This document shows positions 22,251 through 34,599 of a stretch of 64,000 nucleotides of DNA, in pieces. Source of the DNA: Tamarix chinensis. Its lineage: Eukaryota > Streptophyta > Magnoliopsida > Caryophyllales > Tamaricaceae. Made by a program: the position numbers and the translations under genes. The stretch covers positions 68,663,245 to 68,727,244 of the forward strand of contig CM060175.1 of the NCBI GenBank assembly GCA_030549775.1, written 5' to 3'. The notes below the pieces were generated by a model, which saw nothing but the letters and a program-made list of their open reading frames with translations, was not told where the DNA came from and did not search any database. Numbering within the stretch: position 1 is the stretch's first letter; each line of letters begins with the position of its first letter.

Positions 22251-22861
22251 TTTAGGTCAACTCCACATCATTTCACTCCATATCATCATATTACATAACC
22301 TATAATGCATGTATTATAGGGTCACATCATATCACATCAAAATCATAACACAAACATATGATACACAACTCATAAGATAACACATAAATGTACCTCAACT
22401 CCAAGCTGCACCATACATAAAATAATTGCAGTAGTACAGATAAGGTACATCACATATTAGGGCACATGGCATACAAGGCATATAAGACACATTATAAACA
22501 TACGACCTTAGCTACACCCTTACCTAATACGACACCGGTCTTGGAGTACACTCCTACGCCTCCTTTAGGTCAACTCCATATCATCATATTACATAACCTA
22601 TAATACATGTATTATAGGGTCACATCGTATCACATCAAAATCATAACACAAACATATGATACACAACTCATAAGATAACACATAAATGTACCTCAACTCC
22701 AAGCCGCCCCATACATAAAATAGTTATAATAATACAGATAAGGTACATCATATATTAGGGCACATAGCATACAAGGCATATAAGACACATTATATACATA
22801 CGACCTTAGCTACACCTTTACCTAATATGACACCGGTCTTGGAGTATGCTCTTACGCCTCC
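22251..22861 (-). repeat. 313/298-bp tandem duplication inside LTR B
   Basis: Both copies start TTTAGGTCAACTCC (22251 and 22564) and end ACGCCTCC. Copy 2 lacks about 15 bp near its start. Differences are few, so the duplication is young. Each copy contains a splice-donor block (22518-22563 and 22816-22861). Confidence 0.92.
22518..22563 (-). promoter_or_regulatory. Splice-donor-like conserved block (B, copy 1)
   Basis: On the minus strand it reads GGAGGCGTAGGAGTGTACTCC, CCGGTGTC, TATTAGGTAAGG. The second copy at 22816-22861 ends TTAGGTAAAGG. Confidence 0.45.
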
Positions 22862-22974
22862 TTAGGGTTTTGACTGGTCTCACATATAAGAGGGAAAAAA
22901 TAAAGATCAGATTTCCCCTACCAAAAATACTATTATTCCCTAATTTATTCTAAGATTAGGGTTTTAGATAAAAT

Positions 22975-23160
22975 AATAATATAATAGTAATAACACTAAC
23001 TAATTACTAATTTTGCTAAAGATAAAAGTAATAATAATATTGTAAAAGATGATAACATAAGGTTTGAAGATTTAACCCTAATAATAATAATGATATTAGA
23101 AATACTACAACTAATAATAATAATAATAATAATTATTGCATGATATTAATAATACTAATA
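22975..23160 (-). repeat. TAA-rich microsatellite domain of LTR B
   Basis: Short (TAA)n/(ATA)n runs are separated by small inserts, in the same relative place as the ATT domains of A, C and D. Confidence 0.75.
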
Positions 23161-23707
23161 CTAAAGATCGAAATAGACATAATAGGGTCTCGACCCTATA
23201 TAGCATAATAATAATAACATTAAAAAATTAATATATTTGAAATAATGGAAATAAAATAAATTAAAGTAAATAAAGCTTGCATAAATAGTGTAAAAGGGTT
23301 GAGAGGGTTTAGGGTTACACCTTAGGTTGGTGGTGACAGGTGGCACCGACGGTGGTGCATGGCGGCAGCTGCAGTGGCCGAAAAAAGAAAATAAAAGAGA
23401 GAAAGTTGAATGCTGGGAAAAGGAGAGGAAGAATGAGGGTGGGATTGGGGTGTTTATGATTGCCTAGATAGAGAGAAGTAGAATGAGGGTGGCGGCGCAT
23501 GGTGGTGGTTGTGGTGGCTGAAAGTGGAGGAAGGAGAGAAAGAGAGGAGGAGGGGGAGAAAGCGGAAAAAAAGGGTAAGGGAGGTAGAAGAAGTTCTGTA
23601 GGTGTCTTTGGGAGGTGTAAGGGGTAGTGGTTGCGGTGGGATTGGTGGCTAATGGTGGTGCGAAGGGCGGCAGATGTAGAAGGAAGGGTTGATCAAGGAG
23701 GCTACTT

Positions 23708-23731
23708 TGCACGGCCGGGGTGGCTCGTGCA
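23708..23731 (-). promoter_or_regulatory. Leader dyad (24 nt), copy in B
   Basis: On the minus strand TGCACG-A-GCC...GGC-CGTGCA forms a nine-pair stem with one bulged A and a four- to five-base loop. This is the best-paired copy. It lies 192 bp downstream of the TATA box. Confidence 0.65.
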
Positions 23732-23910
23732 GGGCAAATCAAGGGAGAAGCACAACTTAGTTAATTAGAGAGCAATGGAGGGAGTATTTAGGTGGGAGGC
23801 TTGGGCGGCTGCATTGGCTGACAGTGATGAAAATGGTGTCTAATTGGCAGTGGCGCATAGGGGGAAAATTCTGGGTTTCGGAAAAAAGGCTAGACCAAGG
23901 ATAGTTATGG

Positions 23911-23923
23911 GGGGTATTTATAG
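23911..23923 (-). promoter_or_regulatory. LTR promoter TATA box (solo LTR B)
   Basis: The minus strand reads CTATAAATACCCC, identical to A over these 13 bases. Confidence 0.7.
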
Positions 23924-24846
23924 AACTAAAGGAGGGCTAAGGTCAGAGGGGAGAGACGAGAGAATAGGGTAGGTGGGTTGGGGTTCACTGGCGGTGATGA
24001 CAGGCTGGCGCATAACTGTGTCGTGGCCTGCAATTGACCAGGGAAAAATAGGGGATCGTGTCAGAATAGGGGAGGTGTGGTTGGGTCAAAGTGGCTAGCG
24101 AGTCAGGGGGAGGAGAGAGGAGAAGAAATGGCTTGTCAATGGCGTGATCAGCGGTGAAAAACCAGGCACAGGTGAGGGGAAGAGTTGCAGGCCGACGATG
24201 AAGGAGAAGAAGGAGGAAGGAGGAGGTGGGCGTGGACCAACGGTCTAGGAAAGAAAAGAAGAAAAATAAAAGAAGGAGAACTGGTCGGCTATGGGGGGAA
24301 ATTAAGACGAAACGTTATGTTTTGGATTAGGCCACATCGAAGGAGAAAAGAAAATGAAGGTTTGGGTCGCAGGAAGACAGGCCTAGGTCAAGGGGAAAAA
24401 AGGTAAGAAGAAAGAAAAGAAGAAGAAGGAAAAAGGAAAGAAAAAGGAAAGAACAAAGAAAAGAAGAAGAAGGAAAAAGGAAAGAAAAGTGAAAGAAAAG
24501 AAATGAAGAAAATGAAAAAGGAAAAATAGAAAAAGAAAAATAGGTGGGTTGGAATAATTAAAATCATTTGGATATTTGGGATATTTAAAAATAATAATAT
24601 TTAAATAAAATGATATTTAATTTCCTTTTTAGGTTAATTTAGGGTTTTTGAAATATTTTTTCTAAATTCTATTTTAATTAGCAAAACACCTTAATTTTCC
24701 TTTATTAAAATATTATTATTTTCTTTTTAATATGCCGTAATTAATTTCCTTTTATTTTAATAAAAATAATTTATTTAATTAATTTTTCTAACAAATCTTT
24801 ATTTAACTAAAATTCTTAAAATTAGGATTTGGGACATTTCAGTATG

Positions 24847-27800
24847 TGTTTTATTTGGGTTAAAATATAATAAGTGTGACATGTGTTAAGTTTGGGTTGA
24901 TCATGGATACTATAAGTGTGACTCTTATGTGAGAAAGACTTAAAATGGATTTAGTAATCCTAGGGGTATAATTGGTAGTTTGAGTGTAGAATATTAGAAT
25001 TTCATTCTATTTTAGGTTGAAGATACTTAAGATGGTATTTTGAGATGTTGGGTAAAGTTTGGTGAGTTAAGGAATCGTATGGGTGATTTTATAGCTTAAT
25101 TGTCTATTAGGATTTTGTAAGGACTTTTTAGTCTTTTTCACTTGAAGAATGTTCTTAACTATTCTTATTTGTGGTTTATGTGTCTTGTATAATTATCTTA
25201 AGTTTGTAGCATATTTTTATTAATTGTCATTAGTATAGTTCTGAGTATATATAAATTTAATAACTATTGGAACGAATTAATTAAAAAGTGGTGACAAGTG
25301 ATAAGTGATATATGGGAACAATCCGTAAGTGATAATAAGTGACAAGTGTCATCCCATGTTATAAGAGATAAGTGGAGGTGTTATTAATAAAAGTAAATTA
25401 AGCGGTACATTATAAAAGTGCTAAGTGTTTGGCTAATGACCTAATATGACATTAATATTTAAAATAGAATATCACATTGGTCAAGACTAAAGTGATGTCA
25501 AGAATTAAAGTGAAAGTAAGATCGTAGTGAAGGTGGTCTATTTTTTTTTTAATAAATCAAAGGACCATAAGCTACTCTACGTAAGTTAAAATCATTGACC
25601 AATAAGGGGTACACATTTTTAAGAATCAACGGTTTACAAGTGGTCACTAGGTGTGTTTCACCTTTGTTTGACTCTTATCCTTCATATGTGAAGAAAGAGG
25701 AGTCGAAAGCGAATGAGGCCAAACTATGATAATTTTTTGGTCATATGAAATGAAAGTGTTGGGGTTGAGTGATAATAGAAGGTCACATATGATGGAGGTT
25801 GATTTGCTTCCAATTTTTGCATGAATCAGTAGGATAGTTTATGGTTTAAATATCCGATATTTTGGATATCTGAAAATAATATTTGATATTTAATTTAAAA
25901 TTTCGGATATCCAAAAGATCAGATAAATAAATTTTCTAATCAGATATTAAATGCAACCAATATTATCCGAATAAAATTTAAAATATAAAAAACTATCAAA
26001 TCACAAATATATTTGATATTATCTGATTTGTTGAGCAAATATCCAACTTACTCAACAAATACCCGATGTTAATAGTAAGATAAGGAAGGGGTGGTTGGGG
26101 TCTATCGACATACAAGGTATTTTTATTTTTTTATATAAATATCTAAAAAAAGTTATATCAAAAATATAATTTCAACTAAATTAAATTTCGGATCAAATAA
26201 TATTTATATTTGTCAGATCAAATATTTAGTATATTTGACTTTTCATTGACCGGATCGGATATTTAATTTTAAAAAAATCAAATCGATTATTTTATTTTTT
26301 AGATCGAATTGCTTCGGGTATCATATCAAATAAACATATATGGGATAACATGAACATTCCTATAAATCTGAGTGGAAATTGGGAGTACAAGAGTTATTGT
26401 GTGATTTAGTTGAATGATAAAGATGGTGACTCATTCAAAGTGGTGGTGAGTTTTATGTAATAATTGAGTTGTAGTTAAGATTTGATCGGGAGCGAACCAA
26501 ACTAAGAAATCAAATTCTGGCCGGCATAAATGAGGGGTTCACATGAGAAGGGAGAAGGACGAGGGTAGTCATTTCACATTTATTTTAAAATTAAAATGTT
26601 TATGAATAAGTTAAGTAGAAATTTATTAGAAAAAAAAATATCAATTAAATCTCAAAATTATAAAAAAATTATGAAAATGTGTGGAATAATTTTTGAAATG
26701 CAAATATATAAAAATATAAGATATTGGAGTTTGTTTAAATCTTATCGGTAAAAAAGGAAATGAATATGAAAAAATCAAGAAACTTAGAGAAATACTTTTT
26801 TTTTTTTAACAAATGGGCATAATAAGTAAATAAAAGTTTAAATGAGTAAGTCGATTCGAAAAGATTTTAGAAAATCAAATATATAAAAATATTTGGTTTT
26901 AGGATTGGTTCAAATTTCAAACGGATCAAAATAATTAAAATAATCCAATCGCATGATAAAAATTATATATGATTTAATGATTCAGAAGGATTAGATATAT
27001 CAAAAAGGGACGGAACGAGTTCATAAGTTCAAAAATAATTTTAGAATAAGTTATAATTTTTTGGTAAGTTGAAAATATATAAAAATGACCACATAAAAAG
27101 AATTACAAAAAATATAGCTTTTTATAAATAAATAAATTAAATTATGAAAAGTTTAAATTTAGTAAGAGTGGCTTAAAAATTATTATTAAAAAATCTAGTA
27201 ATGGATTGCAAGTCTATTTATATAATAATTCGGTTTATTGAAAAACATAATGCTACCATTTTCGTTGTAGCAATTTTATTTCTTGAAAACGAACGAAAAT
27301 ATATATTTTATTAATTTTCTATTTCTCCTTGTTGTCAGTTTTTATGTAAGTTCGCTCGTAGCCATACAATATTTCCCCGACGACGATGACAAATGGCATT
27401 CAACATGTCAAATCCTTAAATTTGTCAGATACTGCAATTTGATAAAAACCACTTGTGTCAGTGCTCTCTGTGTGTGCTCGCATTTTTTTAAATTTATTTG
27501 TTTGGATTAGATGCATGATGGGAGATGGGCTGGTCAGTGAGTGGGCTCGCAATTTCTTACGGCTCTAGCAAGCTAAGCAGTGGCCATCTGCTTTGATTCT
27601 GTTCTATCAAATCAGATGATATTTTTTTAAGCTGGAAGCTTGACCGGGGAAATCCACGTCATTATCTCAATAATTTAGAAAGAGTTTAAACTAGGACGTC
27701 GACGGAAAGGGAGAAACGGAAGGAAAAAAAATACGAAAATGTTATTATTTAAAAATTGAAGAAACGGAAATATTAAAAAAATAGATTAAATTTATTAAAA

Positions 27801-28042
27801 TTAAGAAAAAATAAAAAATTTCTAAAATTATTATCTATATTAGTTAATTTTGATTATTAATTTTTTTTAAATTAATTAAATAATTTTTAATAAAAAATAA
27901 TTAAATAAATTAAATATAAATCCTAACACTAATTTTTTTTAAAAGGATAAATATTTACAAAATAATTTTAGGACAAAAAACAGCACCGGAGGACCATTCC
28001 CATGTATCACTGCCTTACGATTGCAAGGATGATTGCCGGTGC
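24847..28042. other. AT-rich DNA without a recognised gene
   Basis: The first part continues the LTR interrupted by B. A stretch at 25840-26330 holds repeated 'gatatccgatatt'-type words in both orientations, suggesting decayed transposon DNA without clear ends. A 75-codon frame at 27283-27510 starts from TTG, has a hydrophobic start and an acidic patch, and matches nothing I know. The segment 27660-28040 is AT-rich. Confidence 0.5.
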
Positions 28043-28084
28043 ATTATTAATAGGGGTGTTCAAATGGGTGGCCATGGTTTTTTT

Positions 28085-28430
28085 TCTCTTAAATATATGT
28101 ATATACATATACATATATGTGTATATATGTATATATATGTATATCTACATACATATATATATTTTTTTCTCTTAAATATATGTATATACATATACATATA
28201 TGTGTATATACATATATATATGTATATAGACATACATGTATACATACATATATATATATATATATATTTTTTTTTTCTCTCTTAAATATATGTATATACA
28301 TATACATATATGTGTGTGTGTGTGTATAATATATTATATATATTATTATATATATTATATATTCTCTTAAATATATATAATACATATACTTATATGTGTA
28401 TAGATGTATATATATATATATGTATATATG
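28085..28430 (+). repeat. Four tandem minisatellite units of 79-108 bp
   Basis: Each unit begins 'ctcttaaatatatgtatatac' (starting near 28085, 28170, 28280 and 28360) and then runs through alternating TATATG/TACATA words. The Ile/Tyr-rich frames in both strands are by-products. Confidence 0.88.
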
Positions 28431-28439
28431 TACTATCTC

Positions 28440-28670
28440 CGTTTCCTAGATTTTTAAAAAATGATATTTTTACGTTTTGTTTCGTCCCTATCTTCTTTGA
28501 AATCAAGAAACCGGTTTTTTAGACGTGCTTCTCCTTCCAAATATCCCGGCGTTAGAGTCCTCAGAGCCGGAAATATCGGATTCACCGACGAAAAATCCGA
28601 GCAAAATTTTGAAATCGAATGCGGAAAAAGCTTTCGAAATTTTCAAGTTCATGTTGTTAGATATTATCAG
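28440..28670 (+). pseudogene. Gene-like segment captured within the hAT-like element
   Basis: This stretch differs from its surroundings in higher GC and CpG content. One plus frame, with no ATG start, includes LLLPNIPALESSEPEISDS and continues in a lysine/serine-rich, soluble-looking manner. I do not recognise the protein. It may be an exon taken up by the transposon, but the open frame could also be chance. Confidence 0.3.
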
Positions 28671-28936
28671 CTTATGGGTTACCATGGCAACCCATGACCA
28701 ATTATAATTAAACCAAACTAACCCATGTTTAAATAATATGTATATGGGTTCAACCCATAATAATTCATTTAAAATAATAACCCAACCCACTTATATTATA
28801 ACTTAAGTTCATGGATTGGATTATAGCTTACCATGGCAAACCCAACCCATTGAACATGCCTAATTATTATTATGATTAGTATTACTAATACTACTGTTAT
28901 TATTACTTTTTAACTTTTTTTTGTTTTTATAAAAAT

Positions 28937-28937
<1 letters not shown>

Positions 28938-28996
<59 letters not shown>

Positions 28997-29196
28997 GGGT
29001 GAAGGTCCCATACACACCATTTCTAAGATATATATATAGGAATCAATTATAACCATTAGATTAGTATTTGATCAACGATCAAGATTTAATACATACCTAA
29101 CTTAAATTTGTTTTAATCTCAGCCATTTCTAAATCTAACGGTTATTAAGAGTTCCTACATTTGTATTTTAAATAATAGTTTGTACATGAGCCTAAA

Positions 29197-29251
<55 letters not shown>
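28938..29251. repeat. (TA)n tracts flanking a small MITE-like insert
   Basis: (TA)n lies on both sides of a unique insert at about 28997-29199. The insert starts GGGTGAAGGTCCCATACA and its inverted right end reads 'gatttaggctcatgtaca', a weak inverted similarity. This arrangement is like TA-targeting MITEs such as rice Micron elements. Confidence 0.5.
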
Positions 29252-29254
<3 letters not shown>

Positions 29255-32200
29255 CTTCTTGTAGATTAAATTAAATGTTTAAGAAGTTAGATAGCTTTAA
29301 AATATTTTATTACACTAATATACATATTATATTTTTTTAAAATATATTATAATATTATATGATATGCTATATGACACATTAAAAATATAGTATAATATGC
29401 TCTAATAAGTATTACTATAATATAATATACTTTTATATATTCAAATACAATATAATATTTTCAAAATATAATGCAATATATTCAAATTATAGTATAATAC
29501 ATTAAAAAATTATATGTATATATATAATTCAATCATGAAGATTGAATTTAAAATCTTAAAGAATAATATACAATTCAATCTATGAAATTGAATAAATCAA
29601 AGTTCCTCAGGATATATAAACAATTTAATCTATAAGATTGAATAAATCAAAGATTTTCAAGACATACATACAATTCAATCCTTGTTATTGAATTTAAGAT
29701 CTTGAAAACTCCTATGCAATTTAATCGTGAAGACTGTTGTAAGATCTCGAAGATATATACGAAACTCTAAGTTGAAGATTAAATTTAAGGTCCTAAAAAA
29801 CTATCTATAACATAATATAGAAGATTAAATTAATTTTCACATTTAATTTTATTTTTATGCCTTTTATTTTCTATAATTTTATTTATTGTGTTTATTTCTA
29901 CAATTTTATTTCTTCAAATTTATCACTCTTTTCTAACATCCATTACATGAAGTGATTGGAGGATCACCTAAGGCGATATAATATTTTCCCTCATACCTAT
30001 AACATACGAAGAACTAGTTTTACACCCCCATTTTTTATTACAAAAAGCAAGCATTTTTAAATGTTTGTGGAAGAACAATATGAAAATCTTCTTTTAAAAA
30101 ATAAGGTATTACTGACATATCTAACATAAGATAAATATTTTTACTATCTGTTTCATGTTAGACATAAGACTAACTATCTAAACCAACAAAGTGAGGACAA
30201 TAATAGAGTGTGCAAAACAAATAACTTAAGAGGTAGGAAAGGCTATGATTTACAACCCAAGGTTATATCAAGTCTGTAAACAAATGTGAAGATACATAAG
30301 AAATTGAAACCAATATCCAAAGAAAAACATAACTACACAGAGAACCTCAATCACCAAGGACTAGTAAAAGAGACCATCACCGAAATTACCTAAGCTCGGA
30401 TATCCCCACCAAACACTACAACTAAAGAAAAGACCATTCACTAATCATCCTCGAATCCCTACACAATACTTCCTACTCATAAGATTGAGTAGGACATTAT
30501 AACAATAACTCCATTAATATGGGCACATATCAAATAAACCAGCATAACCCTACCTTGTAGGTCATGGCACATGAAAAATACACATGTTAAGATCATGCTT
30601 ACGTACTAAGACATATATACAATATTCATATTATGTCATTCACATAATGATCATGTATCACTAAACCAATTATACATACTTGGGAATCATTGGTGGGGCC
30701 ATACTTGTTATAGAATAAGGAAACATGGACCCCCTTAGATCATTCATGCATTATTACATAGCATAAATCTATAAAAGATAACAAATGATTACATAATTGA
30801 TGCCTAAACAGTCATACTCATGCAATATGGAGATCATGATTTCACTTAACACATGGCATGTGATAACTCATAAGAACATAAGAGAATGAGGACATCATGT
30901 CATCGTAGAGCACTTCAAAGTAAGCACATGATAATGCATGATGCATATAACATCCTAGGCATTCCATACTACTAATCTTTAAGAAAGATTCATGATGGAG
31001 GAGTATATATAAGGCAATTATGAGAAATGGCACATCAAATACTAATAATCAGTCGGTTATTATCTTTTATCATGGTGACCACATAATTCCCTTTATTAGA
31101 TTTATTAAGCAATGGGTGGGATTATCCTCCATGGCCTCTCAATCTCCTTGGAAATTAAACCCAATAACTGATAGACATAAAGTTCAATGTAAGACAAAAT
31201 AAACTAAAGGAAATAAGTCTAGCAGAAGCAAAATAAACCTAACCAAGTAATCACACCCTTTAGTATTAATATCTTATAGTACATCATTAATGAATAGAGT
31301 AGGAAAGACACTTGGATCTTTAGATCTTGCCTAAGGCTAAATGATTATATGAAACTCCTAAATACATAAATGACCCCCCATGGCTAATTGAGAATCAAAT
31401 AATCTAAACCTTTAGTAATGCCCATTTCACTTTACATTGCTTAATATTTTAAAGAGTTAACAAATGTAGACATAATAAGGCAACAATAAACAACTTCACC
31501 ATATAAGAATCCAAACAATTATTTTTAACTAATAACTTATTCACCATTTATAATCACATGATTATAACATATGATCACATGATTATAACATATGATCACA
31601 CCAAATAACTTTTCAAAAGGTTCACATAAGGTTAATTAATCCATTGTATGTTAATAAGTGTTCATATAATCATGAAAATAGATAAGGAACCATATAACAT
31701 ATTTTCTCATGATGTAACATCATGTAAAACAAGTTATTCAATCACATATACACATGCTAGTACTTGTTGAGGTTTTGCGAATGTTAGTACAACCTTGAAT
31801 CCTCCTAATCCTTGAGATTAAAATTTATGCATATGCAAATAAAGTCCAATTTCATGTCATTACACTCATGTTTTAAAATATTTAGCCATAACATGTTAAC
31901 AATCATATTTTCAACCATAAAAATCCATGCTTACAAAAGAATGCAAGAAAAACACTCCAACACAACTAACATTTTCCCCACGATACGAAAGCCAATGGTT
32001 TCCCTCAAGAAACTCAAAAAACCCACCAAAAGAGTAGATGAAATAGATTTTCCCTTAATCTTGAAAAATCCTCAAAACATCCATACCTTAGAAAGCAACA
32101 TAATAAACTCGGTAAAATCTCTTAAAATCTTATAAATATGAAAATAAAATTGAAGAATTAGAGAGAAATTCAGGGATAACTCAATCTCCTAGAAAAAAAT

Positions 32201-33046
32201 TAGGAAAACTAAGGGGAACAACTCAATACTTCTAATCTATCTTGATTCAAACTCTCAATTTTTTAAGGAAACAAACAAACACTAGATAAAGGATTAGCGG
32301 AAAGTGAGATGAGTAGAATACGAGAAGGAAAAGTGGAGATTAAAATGAAAGATGGAGCCAGAAAAGGGGATTTCAGTGGCATAGAAAAAGGAGAAATAAG
32401 GTGAGATATGTATATATATATATCCCAAAAACCTAGTTCCTAACCTACAATCATACCCATTTGGGGAAGATTGGAGGAAAAATATAGCTAAAGTTGACCC
32501 ATGAACTGAAATGGTTAGGTAGAGGGTGTTGTGGGGATCAAGGTTGAAAGAAGATAAGGATAAAAAGAGAAAGAGGCATAAAATAAAAGAGGTACATGAA
32601 GGGATATGCAAAAGATCAATTGGGAAAAAATCATATAGTTTTAAACTACATATAAGAGATGGGTAAGGAGGGAGAAGGGGATAAATGTGCTTAGGTCATT
32701 CAATCTCCTTTTCAAAAAAAAAAATCCCCTAGATTTGTTCAAATACCTTAATCTAGGTTATATGGGTTAAAAATTTCTCTAAAAATAATTTATAAATTAG
32801 TCTCACAAGAAATCTTAAAGGGGTAATTAGCTAAAGAAGATGAAATAGAACCATTTGAGCCAAAAAATCCTATCAACTTTGATAAACTAATTGATTGGTT
32901 TGGCACAACGATTCAACTAGTTTGATCAATTGAATGGTTTGCTAGTGACCATTTAATTATTTCTTTAGGTTTTAAAAATCAATGAAAGCATAAAATAGTC
33001 AACTCATACTCCCCCAAACTAGTCAATTTATTTTCTAGGGAAACCG
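29252..33046 (-). mobile_element. LTR debris hosting solo LTR C
   Basis: No gene is visible. Near 32880-32950 are words such as 'gattggtttggc' and 'aactagtttgatcaattg' that resemble, inverted, the 'atcgactggtttg' words of LTR H. The host probably runs in minus orientation and resumes at 37641. A 22-bp tandem pair 'atcacatgattataacatatg' lies near 31551-31594. Boundaries are unknown. Confidence 0.35.
29525..29790 (+). repeat. Degenerate repeats of about 60 bp
   Basis: Units contain 'caattcaatcntgaagattgaatttaa' and 'atcttgaaga'-type words, repeated four to five times with divergence. A similar texture appears at 47820-48050. Confidence 0.55.
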
Positions 33047-33146
33047 TGTAACACCCCCAAATTTACTACTGAAAAATTTCGTTTAAATCAAAAGGTTTAG
33101 CGGAAGCGAAAGAATTAAAACCGTAAACTTGGGGGTATTACCGCCA

Positions 33147-33192
33147 CACTTAGTACCAGACCGGTTCACTCCTACCATTCCGATACTAAGTG
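33147..33192 (-). promoter_or_regulatory. 3' dyad near the LTR end (C)
   Basis: Arms CACTTAGTACC and a 'gatactaagtg' arm pair around a loop, 46 nt, about 100 bp inside the LTR end. Confidence 0.6.
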
Positions 33193-33509
33193 CTAAGGCT
33201 AAACTAAACAATCATTAAGTAATAATCATCAAAACATAGGTACGTAGTTAACATAGGTCATTCACGAAAACACGAGTCAACAACAGTTAGAATATCATTT
33301 AGGAATACAACTTAAGAGTACGGTTTCAAAACAAGAAGCGTAGTACAAAATATAACTAAATAAAACAGATCTCAAGGGACCAATATCCGGACCGCCTACT
33401 CACTCAAGTCAAGCCTTCCACCCCAAATTAGTAACTGATCAAACCTGCACAGGAGGTCTGCTCCCCACCATCGGTGGATCATCACAGGACCCATTCAATC
33501 AAGGTAGTA

Positions 33510-33530
33510 TCAGTACGGGTCCAATACTGA
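33510..33530 (-). promoter_or_regulatory. TCAGTA...TACTGA dyad (C)
   Basis: The arms TCAGTA and TACTGA are conserved, but the centre 'cgggtccaa' matches D and not A or B. Confidence 0.55.
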
Positions 33531-33719
33531 GTAAGGGCGCAGGTGCGCTAAGGCCAAGCATACAATCATACAACATAACATACGTAGCACAATCATATAG
33601 ACAACATGCGATAACCAGCAAGATAAGGCCTGAATACTTTTCTGTGACCTATTCCTCATTTCTCATTAATAATACGTTCATTCCACACATATTCTTTAAT
33701 AGTCCGTGTGAGTGCGGGA

Positions 33720-34056
33720 ACCCCACTATTATAGCCGGTGGAACGGCCACGAGGGCCATGCACTGCCACTATTATAGCCGGTGGACCGGTCACGAGGGTA
33801 AAATACCCTGCCACTATTATTTGCCGGTGGACCGGTCTGGCCCCGACTCACAAGGTGTTCCACTGTAAATGTTTGTATCTTTCCCAGGTCTTATCATCAT
33901 TCTGATTAGTTTGTTGAGCGCGGAATCCCCCACTATTATAGCTGGTGGAACGGTCATGAGGGTCATGCCCTGCCACTATTATAGCCGGTGGACCGGTCAC
34001 GAGGGTAACATACCCTGTCACTATTATTTGCCGGTGGACCGGTCTGGGTCCGGCTC
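33720..34056 (-). repeat. ATAATAGTGG unit array of LTR C
   Basis: On the plus strand six units read 'ccactattatagccggtggaccggtc'. Spacers contain palindromes AGGGTA-aaa-TACCCT (33795-33809), AGGG-tcatg-CCCT (33959-33971) and AGGGTA-aca-TACCCT (34002-34016). Confidence 0.88.
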
Positions 34057-34599
34057 AACATCTTTCTCTATAAGTGGTTAGTGTCTTAACATATCTTATT
34101 CAAAAGGTATTCACCATGCATAATTCGTTCTCTTTATGCTTTACACATCGCACACAATAAAGTTCCACATCCATAACTACACTGTAATCAATAATAAACA
34201 TGATAACACCAACCAACTCTAAGTAGCCATAACCAATCCTAATTGTCCACACCAACCCGTGGTTTACCGTTCTTAACCCTATTTTACCATAACAACCATA
34301 CTTAGCCATCCCAAACCTTAATCATCCTCAACAATCACAATTAGTTACTCCAACCCTACTTAATCACAACGTCCCAGACTTAATCACTCCAAACCCTAAT
34401 TTTGTCTCCTCTATATCCTTATACTACTCCACGTACTATTCTTCGTCCAAAACAGTTAAACACCCGAATAATGCTTGCATTACCTTCCTTACATCCCAAA
34501 TAGACCTCTCATACGTGAATTTTGCTCTCACGCAAACGTTACACATCCCATGCAACCTCTCGAACTTTTCACACAAACCCTAATCCCGTACAATCATTA

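Larger units (their letters stand above)
20154..24841 (-). mobile_element. Solo LTR B, giant gypsy LTR
   Basis: Seen on the plus strand, the segment starts TGTAGCACCCCAATATT and ends TAGGATTTGGGACATTTCA; it is an LTR in minus orientation. Identical 5-bp duplications GTATG flank it (20149-20153 and 24842-24846). There is no internal region or second LTR. Parts occur in the same order as in A, C and D, and one 0.3-kb segment is duplicated in tandem. Length is 4,688 bp. Confidence 0.88.
28051..28862. mobile_element. hAT-like non-autonomous transposon
   Basis: The left end reads TAGGGGTGTTCAAATGGGTG and the right end, inverted, TAGGCATGTTCAATGGGTTG, both followed by GGCCATGG/GCCATGG-type words. 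The 8-bp flanks ATTATTAA (28043-28050) and ATTATTAT (28863-28870) match at 7 of 8. An internal palindrome ATGGGTT-accatggc-AACCCAT lies at 28674-28695. There is no transposase. The inside holds an ATATGTATATACATA repeat block and a CpG-richer gene-like stretch. Confidence 0.7.

Noticed and set aside
25840..26330. Possible MITE with 'gatatccgatatt' words
   Set aside because: Palindromic words recur, but no paired termini or target duplication could be found.
28060..28385. Ile/Tyr-rich frames on both strands
   Set aside because: By-products of ATATGTATATACATA tandem repeats.
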